DNA of 64,000 nucleotides from NCBI RefSeq assembly GCF_023228785.1, contig NZ_JALOAN010000007.1, positions 1-64,000 on the forward strand, written 5' to 3'. Below, in pieces: positions 24,247 to 33,600 of the stretch. The position numbers were made by a program, and so were the translations under genes. Position 1 is the first letter of the stretch. Each line of letters starts with the position of its first letter. The notes below the pieces were generated by a model. It was not told the origin of the DNA and ran no database searches. It saw only the letters and a list, made by a program, of their open reading frames with translations. The stretch comes from Sulfurimonas sp. (GTDB taxonomy: Bacteria > Campylobacterota > Campylobacteria > Campylobacterales > Sulfurimonadaceae).

Positions 24247-27069
24247 CTATGCAATACTTAAAAAATTTGGGAATGGTGCTTTAAATTCATCGGTCATTAA
24301 TTTTAATGTCATCATATCAACATTACCATCATGATTCCATCGTAATTGATGTAGCCAACCATTTAACATCCTTACAAGTTCAACGGCTCGTTCATCTTGA
24401 TGTAGCATCACAACAAAGGAAAGAGGAATTTTTTTTACACGGTGTAAGCGTACTAATATTTCAAAAAATCTACACAAATCCTTGAAGGTATGTTGATCCA
24501 TTTCCTGAGCAGGATCATCTAAAACAATAGCTGCATGTTGAAATCTTCCGAAAGTTAAATATCTCGTGAAAAACCATGCTAATCCTAAGACATGAATTTC
24601 GGCACCGTTAAGTATATAGTGTGCCAAACGTTGAATACCATCATCATCTCCAACTATATCAACAGTTACGGCTGATTGTTTGTTTTTCAAGTCAGCGTCA
24701 AGTTGAACTTTACCTTGATATTGCCACGGTGCAGGTGTTAATGCCTCAGCAATTTCCATCCATAGCAATTGATAAGTTGATGGTAAATGTTCATCAATAA
24801 TATGCATTATTTCTTCATTAATGGCTTTTTCAACTTGTGTCCAAGCTCTTTCTTGTTCAAAATTTTCTTTAATACTATTAATTTCATGTTCAATTTTTTT
24901 TGCAATATCTATAGACATTGCATTTATTTCATCTTCAGTATATATTTTTTCATTTATTGGTTGGCGTAGTTGAACAATCTGTATGATCTCTTTAAGAAAT
25001 ATTGTATTTGATTCTGATGAAAGGTAATCACTAAAAGATATATCATTTGGAATTAGCCAAAGTAGCTTTTCTTGAAGTTCAATCTGTCTTTCAGATGAAA
25101 GTGGATTTGGCATTTTACCCAAACTAAGTAATGTTAAATCCAATTGTTTAATTTTATCGCTGAGTGTTTTATATTCATCTCGAAGAGTATTTTGTTCACT
25201 TTGACTTTGCTGAAATAATAATGAGATAGCCTGATGGGCACCTTGGCGATTTGTTAAATCAGACCCACATGTAGGACATTCATTAGGAGATATTTCATCC
25301 CATGAATGTGTATCCATGAAAATTTGAACTGTTTGAATATGTTCAACCCTCGCTTTTAGTCGTTGTCCATTTTTTATAACTTTTTCTCGCTGTTTTGAAA
25401 ATTCATTGCGTTGAATTTTAATTTCTGTAATATGAGAAGAATCTTTATTGGCTAAAGATGTTTGTGCCTGAAGCCACTGCGACCATTTTTCGATGTCTGC
25501 AATTAAATCATAATCAAAGCGTGTTGCATATTTATTTACTGAATTGTAAAACTCATGATTTTTCGATAATAGTTTCCCTTTATTTAATAAAAGTTTTGAA
25601 ATTATCTGTTGTTTTTGGTTTTCACTACCACTAACTATTGTTTTTTCATAAATCACTTTTTGAGCAGAAAAATCATTCCATTCACTTTTGAATATTTGTG
25701 CAGCCATAAAAAATGGATGTTCTGACAATTGATGATTCGAAAGCCAATTTAAAAAAGATGATGGAACTGTAAATACTTGATTGAGATATGAGCCAATGAC
25801 TTTGTGAGATGCTGTATCAATCTTCCTTACTTGAGCATTAATTCCATAGCGTCTTAAATAATCTTTTTGAGTTTCACGTACTTGACTATATCTTGATGTA
25901 ATAAATTCTTGCAATGCCATTGCCAACGTTGATGATTGTCCAAGAATAATATTACCAAGTTCACTTCTAGGCATTTTGGTAAACTCGCCAGTTTGTTCTT
26001 GTGAAAGAAGTGTGCCAGAAATCATGTTTAGACGTTTTGAACTTTCGTGTACATCATGCTCACAGTCAATAGGATGATTCTTTGCATTGATATTAATTGT
26101 AGGAGAATCCTTTTTATTGATTGGAAAAAGATACTCTTTTTTGTAAGCATTCCTTCTATTGTGGTTATTATCATCAAAATAATTTCTATACCGTTTCGAT
26201 GTATTGCCAAGACCAAATGAAAATGCTTCAAATATACTACTTTTCCCTGTACCATTCGGACCATGAACAATTGATGCAGTAATAGAGTTTTTGTCGCCTA
26301 ATGGAATATCTAACTTGTTAATATTACGAAAATTGTTTATAGAAATATTTTGATAAGTTTTAGTATCCCTTAAAGATACTTCAGATGTTTCTTCAGTTTG
26401 TTCCTCTTTGTCAATAAAAACATCAATTTCATTAAATATTTGCTGATGTAATTTTTCATCAAATTTATCTATTAAATGCTTTTTTGCTTGTTGTACAGCA
26501 AGCTTGATTTTAGTATTGGCACTTGACCATTTTTCGATATCATCATACTTCTCTTTTGAAAGTATTGAACGCGTTTGAAGCAGCAATCTTGGAAATCGAT
26601 GTTTTACACATGCATTTTCAATTTCATTTTGCTTATATATTATGGCATCAATAGGTACCTCTTCAATTTGTGCACTCTCTCTTCGAATATCAGCGACTTG
26701 TTTTACCCAATCACTTAAATCTTTTTCTTCAACATACCAATGCACTATTATGTTCCACATTCCATTGACATCTGCAGATTCTGGCAAGTATTCAAACAAA
26801 AGTTTAGAGCGATAATTAAGTGCTTTGGCAATTTGAGTGTTTAATTTTTGTGAATTGTAAGGGAGAATAAAAAGACATACTCCAATTTCTGGATCTATTA
26901 TCAGCCCACCATCTTGTTTTGTTGTTGTAGTTTTTAAATGTTCATCAATCCAAAGCCATGTCGGTTTTATTTGTGTTTGTTCCAAAGATTCACAAAATGA
27001 AAAAGAATCATCATAAAGATTGCGATAATTTTTTGTGAGATATGTTTTAATTGTTTCAATAGAATTCAT
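24247..27069 (-). CDS. Rad50/SMC-like ABC ATPase with zinc hook and N-terminal extension (defence candidate)
   Basis: 940 residues. Residues 1-238 form an extension without a motif I know. A RecF/Rad50-type start follows (SINNFRNINKLDIPL) with Walker A GPNGTGKSS at 270-278. A helical region contains a zinc-hook-like CPTC at 598-601 and more coiled coil. The C-terminal lobe has HVLGLAWFFTRY (signature region) and Walker B AAIVLDDPAQEMD near 846-855. This matches the SMC-like ATPases of Lamassu (LmuB) and ABC-three-component defence systems, though these usually lack such a long N-terminal part. Its start overlaps the end of the SIR2 gene by 4 bases, so the two are coupled. DNA-end or phage-structure sensing is inferred from the family. 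Confidence 0.8.
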   Translation of the reverse strand: MNSIETIKTYLTKNYRNLYDDSFSFCESLEQTQIKPTWLWIDEHLKTTTTKQDGGLIIDPEIGVCLFILPYNSQKLNTQIAKALNYRSKLLFEYLPESADVNGMWNIIVHWYVEEKDLSDWVKQVADIRRESAQIEEVPIDAIIYKQNEIENACVKHRFPRLLLQTRSILSKEKYDDIEKWSSANTKIKLAVQQAKKHLIDKFDEKLHQQIFNEIDVFIDKEEQTEETSEVSLRDTKTYQNISINNFRNINKLDIPLGDKNSITASIVHGPNGTGKSSIFEAFSFGLGNTSKRYRNYFDDNNHNRRNAYKKEYLFPINKKDSPTININAKNHPIDCEHDVHESSKRLNMISGTLLSQEQTGEFTKMPRSELGNIILGQSSTLAMALQEFITSRYSQVRETQKDYLRRYGINAQVRKIDTASHKVIGSYLNQVFTVPSSFLNWLSNHQLSEHPFFMAAQIFKSEWNDFSAQKVIYEKTIVSGSENQKQQIISKLLLNKGKLLSKNHEFYNSVNKYATRFDYDLIADIEKWSQWLQAQTSLANKDSSHITEIKIQRNEFSKQREKVIKNGQRLKARVEHIQTVQIFMDTHSWDEISPNECPTCGSDLTNRQGAHQAISLLFQQSQSEQNTLRDEYKTLSDKIKQLDLTLLSLGKMPNPLSSERQIELQEKLLWLIPNDISFSDYLSSESNTIFLKEIIQIVQLRQPINEKIYTEDEINAMSIDIAKKIEHEINSIKENFEQERAWTQVEKAINEEIMHIIDEHLPSTYQLLWMEIAEALTPAPWQYQGKVQLDADLKNKQSAVTVDIVGDDDGIQRLAHYILNGAEIHVLGLAWFFTRYLTFGRFQHAAIVLDDPAQEMDQHTFKDLCRFFEILVRLHRVKKIPLSFVVMLHQDERAVELVRMLNGWLHQLRWNHDGNVDMMTLKLMTDEFKAPFPNFLSIA

Positions 27070-28637
27070 ATTATGTCCTCATAGTCTATAAGATTGTTGG
27101 TACTTTTCCAGAAATTATCTTGCAGTAATTGTGGCTTTGACACAATTTGCATAATTGAATTTCTTAATATATTAGTTGATGAATTATGAAGAGCATTATG
27201 CGTTATTGGCATAATAACAATGCTTGTGATGTATGCTACTTTTTCTTCAATCATTTTAACAAGAGGTTTTATTACATGTAATGTTGAAAATGTTGCATTT
27301 GGTAGAGGAATTACCAATCGAGTGTTTTCATAATCCCAAAGTCCTCCTGGAAATGTTGAGAAATCCCAATTTATTTTTGAGTTTTGAATGTAATGGAAAA
27401 TTGTAGCTGCCATCTCCATATCGATACGAATAGTTTCAATACCTTGATAGGGAATATGCACATCTTGTTTTTCTAATCGAATGTCAAAAGGATTAAAAGT
27501 TCTAACTTTTAAGTGCCCGGTACGCCAACACAAACGAATCCATGCTGGTAAAAAATCATCCGCCCAATAGATAAGTGCATTTTTAGCATTTCCCAAATCA
27601 CATTGACTAAGAACATTTTTAATGGTATTCCACTCGTCACTTTGTTCATCTGTATTTTTTAGCAATTGCTTCAATGAATATTTTGTTTGTAATGCCAAAA
27701 AGAGGTTATCTGTCGTTAAACCTTTTTGAGTTGAAGAAACTGCAAAATGTGTGTCATTTTGATTCAGTTTGTAACGATTAGCAATAGTGGCATGTCCTGT
27801 TTGATAAGATGGGTCAATAATGGAAAGATGTTCTACTTCTACTTTAATAGGTTTCATTATATACTCCAGTTTGTCATGCACATATTTTTCTGGCAGACTC
27901 CATCCGATAACCACTACATGATGATTTAGACTTGTATGCATCAAACTTAGAAAAGTAGCTCCAGGCTCTTGGTCTGTCCACTTCTTATCTGATGATAGTT
28001 CATTGTATCCTACCATAAAACGGTCAGCAATTTTTTTTGATTCAGTATGATTACTTATTTGTAATTCCTGAGCTTTTTTCATAGCATGTAAACAACCATG
28101 AGGCTTATAAACTTTAAAAAAACCATCCGTAGGAATGGCAGTTAAATTATCATAAGTAATCATACAGTCAAAAAGTGTATTCCAAGGTTGTCTTATTCCA
28201 TCTTTCCGTCCACGTGTAAATCCAACGGCCTCCAAAGCCGATTCTAAAACAGTGTCCCAGTTATAGCTCCATACTTCGTGAAGCAAGTTTTCTCTGGCAA
28301 AACGAGCAATTACTCTATGTCTTGGTGTCGTGCCTCTTAGAGGTAGACCAACTTTAGCAAACCATTTTGGATTGTTAATAATCCCCATATTCTGTGCAAG
28401 AACTAGTTTATCTTGATTATGTATATACTTCAAGACAATATCAGCATATTTATACGGGTCACCTTCTGCTGATAGCGTATCGTCTTTAATTAATAAATTA
28501 TTAGTAACTAACTCTAATGATTTTTTTAATTCGTTTGCCATAGGCACCAAACCGTATGACATACCTGCACCAATCATGACGACTATTTTTTCTTCTCTGG
28601 AAGTTAATTTTTCAAATTGATGAGGTACGTTTGCCAT
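27066..28637 (-). CDS. SIR2-family NADase-like effector
   Basis: The start is set at ATG 28637, with AAAGG 6 bases upstream; a GTG at 28670 would overlap the preceding gene and has no clear site. Of 523 residues, about 15-295 form a SIR2-like Rossmann domain: MIGAGMSYG (about 22-29), SYNWDTVLESA (N126, D128), the catalytic-type KPHGCLH (H180), VVIGWSLP and SIIDP. The remaining ~225 residues have no recognised domain. Bacterial SIR2 proteins of this type act as NAD+-depleting effectors in several anti-phage systems. It is translationally coupled to the ABC ATPase, as expected for an effector and its sensor. Confidence 0.78.
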   Translation of the reverse strand: MANVPHQFEKLTSREEKIVVMIGAGMSYGLVPMANELKKSLELVTNNLLIKDDTLSAEGDPYKYADIVLKYIHNQDKLVLAQNMGIINNPKWFAKVGLPLRGTTPRHRVIARFARENLLHEVWSYNWDTVLESALEAVGFTRGRKDGIRQPWNTLFDCMITYDNLTAIPTDGFFKVYKPHGCLHAMKKAQELQISNHTESKKIADRFMVGYNELSSDKKWTDQEPGATFLSLMHTSLNHHVVVIGWSLPEKYVHDKLEYIMKPIKVEVEHLSIIDPSYQTGHATIANRYKLNQNDTHFAVSSTQKGLTTDNLFLALQTKYSLKQLLKNTDEQSDEWNTIKNVLSQCDLGNAKNALIYWADDFLPAWIRLCWRTGHLKVRTFNPFDIRLEKQDVHIPYQGIETIRIDMEMAATIFHYIQNSKINWDFSTFPGGLWDYENTRLVIPLPNATFSTLHVIKPLVKMIEEKVAYITSIVIMPITHNALHNSSTNILRNSIMQIVSKPQLLQDNFWKSTNNLIDYEDII

Positions 28638-28651
28638 TTTCATCCTTTGCT

Positions 28652-28840
28652 TTATAGTTCCATAATCCACTCAAAAATATCTGACTTTGTTGTTGTTTGA
28701 GAGTACATCTCAGATGCGAGGCTTAAGATGCGAGGTGCTACTTTTGCATTTTGTTTTATCAGAAATTTTTGTATAGATGATATGCCTTTCATACAAGACA
28801 TATCAAGAGGAGTCAAATCTTTTGTTGAGTCATTAATCAT
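28652..28840 (-). CDS. Ankyrin-like mini-protein preceding the SIR2 gene
   Basis: 62 residues containing one ankyrin-type repeat (LTPLDMSCMKGISSIQKFLI, then KQNAKV) and a short helical tail. It ends 14 bases before the SIR2 start and faces the same way, so it is the first frame of the operon. One repeat is too little for a stable ankyrin domain: it may be the relic of a longer ankyrin gene cut by insertion of the defence genes, or a small regulator. A weak CAGGAT-like site precedes the ATG. Confidence 0.45.
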   Translation of the reverse strand: MINDSTKDLTPLDMSCMKGISSIQKFLIKQNAKVAPRILSLASEMYSQTTTKSDIFEWIMEL

Positions 28841-28863
28841 GCTTTTCTATCCTGATATTTGAC

Positions 28864-28888
28864 AGCATTCATGTTATTTGTGAATGCT
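28864..28888. promoter_or_regulatory. Inverted repeat upstream of the defence-like operon
   Basis: AGCATTCA and TGAATGCT form a perfect 8-bp inverted repeat with a 9-base spacer, starting 24 bases upstream of the ankyrin-frame ATG. There is no adjacent T run, so an operator or mRNA leader hairpin is more likely than a terminator. The GCATTCA half also occurs in the 17-base repeats near 12504, so shared repeat ancestry is possible. Confidence 0.3.
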
Positions 28889-29013
28889 TAATAAATTCAG
28901 TTATTTTAGCACAAAGTTCTTGGATAGCAAATCTTTATAACTTAAGAGATATATACAAGCCTTTAGTTAGCATCTGCGCTGTGCATTGAGTGTAGTCTTT
29001 AAAGTTCTTCTTA

Positions 29014-30411
29014 TTATAACTCCACAATCTCAGCATACTTAACTATCTTGGCATCTAGATCTAGTTCTTCTTTTATCTTTTGTGTAAAGATTTTCATCTT
29101 ATCTTTCTCACCATGGATTAAATACAAGTTCTTTAGGTCTCGTATATTTGACATCCACTCTATCATATCATTTTGTCCTGCGTGAGCTGAAAAGCCATTT
29201 ATAGTCTCTACTTGAGCCTTTACTATTATATCTTCTCCATATATTTTCACATACTCATATCCGTTAATGATCTCTCTTCCTAAAGTTCCCTCAACTTGAA
29301 AACCTACAAAAATAACACAGTTTTTCTCATTCCATAAACGGTGTTTTAGATGGTGCATTATACGACCGCCATGACACATCCCGCTTCCTGCTATGATGAT
29401 AGCTCTGCTTTTTACTTTGTTTATCAAAAGAGACTCTTGTTTTGTAGCGCTTATATTTAGCGAGGCAAACTTAAAAGGATTGCCATTCTCCTGTGCGTGA
29501 AGCTCTAGCTCTTCGTTTAGATGCACTGGATATTTAGCATATAGTCTTGTTGCTTTTGTAGCAAGTGGGCTATCTAAAAAAACTTGACATTTTGGGAGTT
29601 CTCCATCCGCTTGCATATTGTTAAGAAGCCAAAGTATCTCTTGTGTTCGCTCAATTGCAAAAGATGGGATGATGACATTTCCATCTCTTTTTAGTGTGTT
29701 TATTACAGTCTCTTTAAACTCTTTTATACTCTCTTTTAGAGATCTATGATTTCTATCTCCATATGTTGACTCTATAAAAAGAGTATCAGCACTACTGAGT
29801 GTGTCAAGTGGATCTAAGATCATTCTCTCTTTACTTCCTATGTCTCCTGAGAAAACAACTCTTTTTTTACTCTCTTTATCTTTGTAGTCTATCATCACAA
29901 AGGCACTTCCTAAGATGTGTCCAGCATCCCCAAATGTGATAGCTACATCTTTTGAGAGGTTTAGCTCTTTACGATACTCAAGGATTTGCCACTCTTTTAA
30001 AAAAACCTCTTTTACATGATCTATTGTATATAGTGGCTCTGTTATTCTCTTCTCATCACCTCTTCTTTTAGCTTTTCTTCTTAGAGTCTTGTACTCTTCT
30101 TTGAGGATTTTTGCACTATCATTTAACATGATATTTGCTATCTCTTTTGTTGCTTGAGTTGCGATAATAACGCCATTAAAACCATCTTTTACTAGCTTTG
30201 GAACTCTTCCTATATGATCTAAATGTCCATGAGTAATGATAAGATAGTCTATCTCATTCACATCAAACTCAAAATCATCATAGTTTTTTTCTAAACCAAA
30301 CTCGCCTTGAAACATTCCACAATCAATAAGTATCTTTAAGCCTAGCAGTTCTACTAAGTGACAAGATCCAGTAACACTTTGTGCAGCTCCATATGGTGTA
30401 ACTCTATTCAT
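29014..30411 (-). CDS. Metallo-beta-lactamase / beta-CASP ribonuclease-like protein
   Basis: 465 residues: metallo-beta-lactamase core with HGHLDHIGR (about 60-68), an FSGDIG aspartate, a beta-CASP insert with SFAIERTQEIL, and the C-terminal AGSGMCHGGRIMHHL and FSAHAGQ motifs. This is the CPSF73-like/RNA-specificity branch of MBL hydrolases, found in bacteria without an assigned pathway; RNA endo- or exonuclease activity is the likely function. It has no signal peptide. It borders the defence-like operon on the right, but its broad distribution argues that it is a resident chromosomal gene. Confidence 0.85.
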   Translation of the reverse strand: MNRVTPYGAAQSVTGSCHLVELLGLKILIDCGMFQGEFGLEKNYDDFEFDVNEIDYLIITHGHLDHIGRVPKLVKDGFNGVIIATQATKEIANIMLNDSAKILKEEYKTLRRKAKRRGDEKRITEPLYTIDHVKEVFLKEWQILEYRKELNLSKDVAITFGDAGHILGSAFVMIDYKDKESKKRVVFSGDIGSKERMILDPLDTLSSADTLFIESTYGDRNHRSLKESIKEFKETVINTLKRDGNVIIPSFAIERTQEILWLLNNMQADGELPKCQVFLDSPLATKATRLYAKYPVHLNEELELHAQENGNPFKFASLNISATKQESLLINKVKSRAIIIAGSGMCHGGRIMHHLKHRLWNEKNCVIFVGFQVEGTLGREIINGYEYVKIYGEDIIVKAQVETINGFSAHAGQNDMIEWMSNIRDLKNLYLIHGEKDKMKIFTQKIKEELDLDAKIVKYAEIVEL

Positions 30412-30633
30412 TTTTTTCCTTTATTAAAAATTGTTATATCTAAAGTAGATTTGTCTTTATAAACAGTGTCATTATCACACACCTTAACTAAAAAAGGCAT
30501 TTATCTCTTCTCTGCAAAATTCACTTTGCTTTGCTTTGTCTTTTTTTTGTCTAAGGATTTGTGTTTTTTTATTTATGCAGTATTTATATCTTTCTTGCTA
30601 GAATCCAAACAATCATAAGAATTTGGAATATTA

Positions 30634-33600
30634 ATGAAAAAACATCTTAAGCAAAAAGTTACTGAAAAACTATTTGATAACACTAACGCTATACTTTTTA
30701 TTTGGAATAATGATGCCAAACTGAGTGTTGAATATGTATCAAAAAATATATCAAAAATATTTGGATACAAAGCCAAAGACTTTTTAAAAAATAAGATTTC
30801 ATATCTAGATTGTATCCATGAAGATTATGTAGAAAAAGTAAAAAAAGAGTTACTAAGCTTGTCTAAAAGTGAAGTTGATTTTTTCAAACACACTCCATAT
30901 AAGATCATAACAAAAGGCAAACAAGAGAAATGGATGCTAGATCAAACAATAGTAGATCGAGATAAAGATGGTAACATTACTCAATACATAAGCTACATAA
31001 GCGATATAACTAATGAGTATAACAATGAAAATAAACTCTCAAAAGCTTTAAAACAGCTGCAAACTGCACAAAAAATAGCAAAGATAGGCATTTGGGAACT
31101 TGACAGTAAAACTCAAAAAATAGAGTGGTCAGATGAGATCTACAATATTTTTGAAGTAGATAAAGATAGTTTTTCTCCAAGTTATAGTCTATTTTTAAAC
31201 ATGATTCACCCAGATGATAAAGAAAAAATAAGTATAGCTTACACAAACTCTCTTCAGACAAAAAAACCTTACAGCATCGCACATAGAATCATAATGAGAG
31301 ATGGAAGTATTAAGTATGTAAGTGAACAGTGTAATACTGAGTTTGACTTAGATGGCAACCCACTATTTTCTTATGGTACAGTCCAAGATATTACAGAGTT
31401 AACACTCTTAGATGCAAAGGTAAATCAAGAAAGAAATCGATACAAGAGTCTTTTAGAGCTCTCTTCTGATGGCATACTTATTATCAATAAAAAGCTTGAG
31501 CTTATAGAGTACAGTCAACTAGCTCGTGAGATGTTAGGATATAGTGATGAGGAGATGCGAAACCTAAAGGTAAGTGATTGGGAGATGAAGTATAAAGATG
31601 AGGAGTTAGAAAAACTTGTAGCATCTATATCTAAAGAGAGAAGTAGTTTTGAGACTATCATTAAAAGAAAAGATGGATCTACCTTCAATGCTTCTATTAC
31701 TGCTGTAGTTATTAAAATTGAAGATGAAGATCTAATATATACCGCAGTTAGAGACACAACTGCTGAGCATAAACTTCAAAAACAGATTATGTATGAAAAA
31801 AACTTTGTCTCTAGTATTATTGATGGTGCTAATGCTATTATCACCGTTGTTGACAGTAATGGAGTTATGATAAAACTCAACAACTATGCAGAAGAGTTTA
31901 CTGGATATACACAAGAAGAGATATCAAGCGAGCCATACAAATGGAAGGTTCTTCTACCACCTGAGATTAAAGATAAAGTTTTAAGCATTATAGAAAATGC
32001 AAAAGATGGAAAGGTCATAAAGAGTCACCAAAATGCTTGGATATCTAAAGATGGTCAAAAGAGAATGTTTGAGTGGTCAAATACCTTAGTTAAAAAAGAT
32101 GATGGAAGTATGGATTATCTAGCAACTATTGGTATGGATATTACTAAAAATGAAGAACATAAACAACTCTTTGAGACTATCTTTGATACTTCTAAAGATG
32201 GCTTAGCGATTCTAGATCTAGACTCTAAATTTTTAGAGTTTAACTATGCTTATCTTGATATGACCGGTTTTACTAGAGAAGAGTTACTAACTAAAAAGTG
32301 TATAGATATGACTATCCCAGAGGATAAAGAAAAAGCTCAAGATATAACACAAAAAGTTTTGAAAAATGGACATGTAGAGAATTTTGAAAAGACTTGTGTA
32401 ATTAAAGGTGGCGGAGAGATCACCATAAGTATGTCTATGGCTATGATGCCAGATAAAAAGAGTTTTCTTATAAGTACAAAAGATATAACACAAAGAAAAG
32501 TCGAACAAGATGAGCTTAAACGCACTAAAGAGTTAGCTCAAAAAGCCAACAGATCTAAGTCTGAGTTTTTAGCAAATATGTCTCATGAGATAAGAACACC
32601 ACTAAATGGAATGATAGGCTTAACAAAGCTAACTCTTGAGACAGATCTAAATCCTATTCAAAAAGAATATCTACAAAAATCTCTTAACTCCTCTAAAATT
32701 TTACTCAGTGTTATTAATGATATTTTAGATTATTCAAAGATAGAAGCAAACAAGATAGATATACTTCAAGATGAATTCTCTCTAGATAATATGATGCAAA
32801 ACTTATCAGATATGTTTAGTTATAAAGCATTTGAAAAAGGGCTTGACTATATATTTACAGTAGATCCAAAGATCCCAAACACTCTTATAGGCGACCAATT
32901 TCGTTTCACTCAAGTTTTTACAAACCTCATAGGAAATGGTATAAAATTTACAGATAAAGGACATGTTAATGTTCATCTTGAGCTAAAAGATCTAGATGAT
33001 GAAAATGTCACCATCGAGTGTTCAGTTCAAGATACAGGCATAGGAATAAGCCAAGAGAAACAAAAAAAACTCTTTAGAGCATTTGAGCAAGGAGATAGTT
33101 CTACTACTAAAAAGTATGGAGGAACTGGTCTTGGACTTATGATATCTAAGAAACTCGTAGAGTTAATGGACTCAGAGATCTGGCTAAAGAGTGAACTAAA
33201 CAAAGGATCTACACTAGGCTTTACTCTTAAACTAAAATATATCAAAGATGAACTCTTTAACTATGAGACAATCTCACAATTTAAACAAGCTAACTTTTTG
33301 TTTGTAGATGACTGTGAGATAGAAAGAGATTATGTCTCAAACATCTTTACTTCATGGGGAATTAAGCTTCAAACTGCCGTAGATGGAGAAGATGCTTATA
33401 CAAAGATAAAAAATGCTGATTTTGATTATGTAATGATAGACTGGAAAATGCCAAAACTTGATGGTTTAGAACTTATACAAAAGATCCAAAGAGATGGTAT
33501 CTCAACTGAAAATATTTTGTTTGTAACAGCTCACAATAAAGAAGCTCTTTTAGCTAAAGCAAAAAAAGATGGCATTGTTATAAACAAAGTTTTAAACAAA

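Noticed and set aside
24787..24969. 60-codon frame antisense to the ABC ATPase
   Set aside because: Phe/Ile-rich low-complexity frame produced by the Lys/Glu-rich coiled coil on the other strand.
28638..28670. Longer SIR2 protein starting at GTG 28670
   Set aside because: It would overlap the ankyrin frame and has no ribosome site; ATG 28637 has AAAGG at 6 bases.
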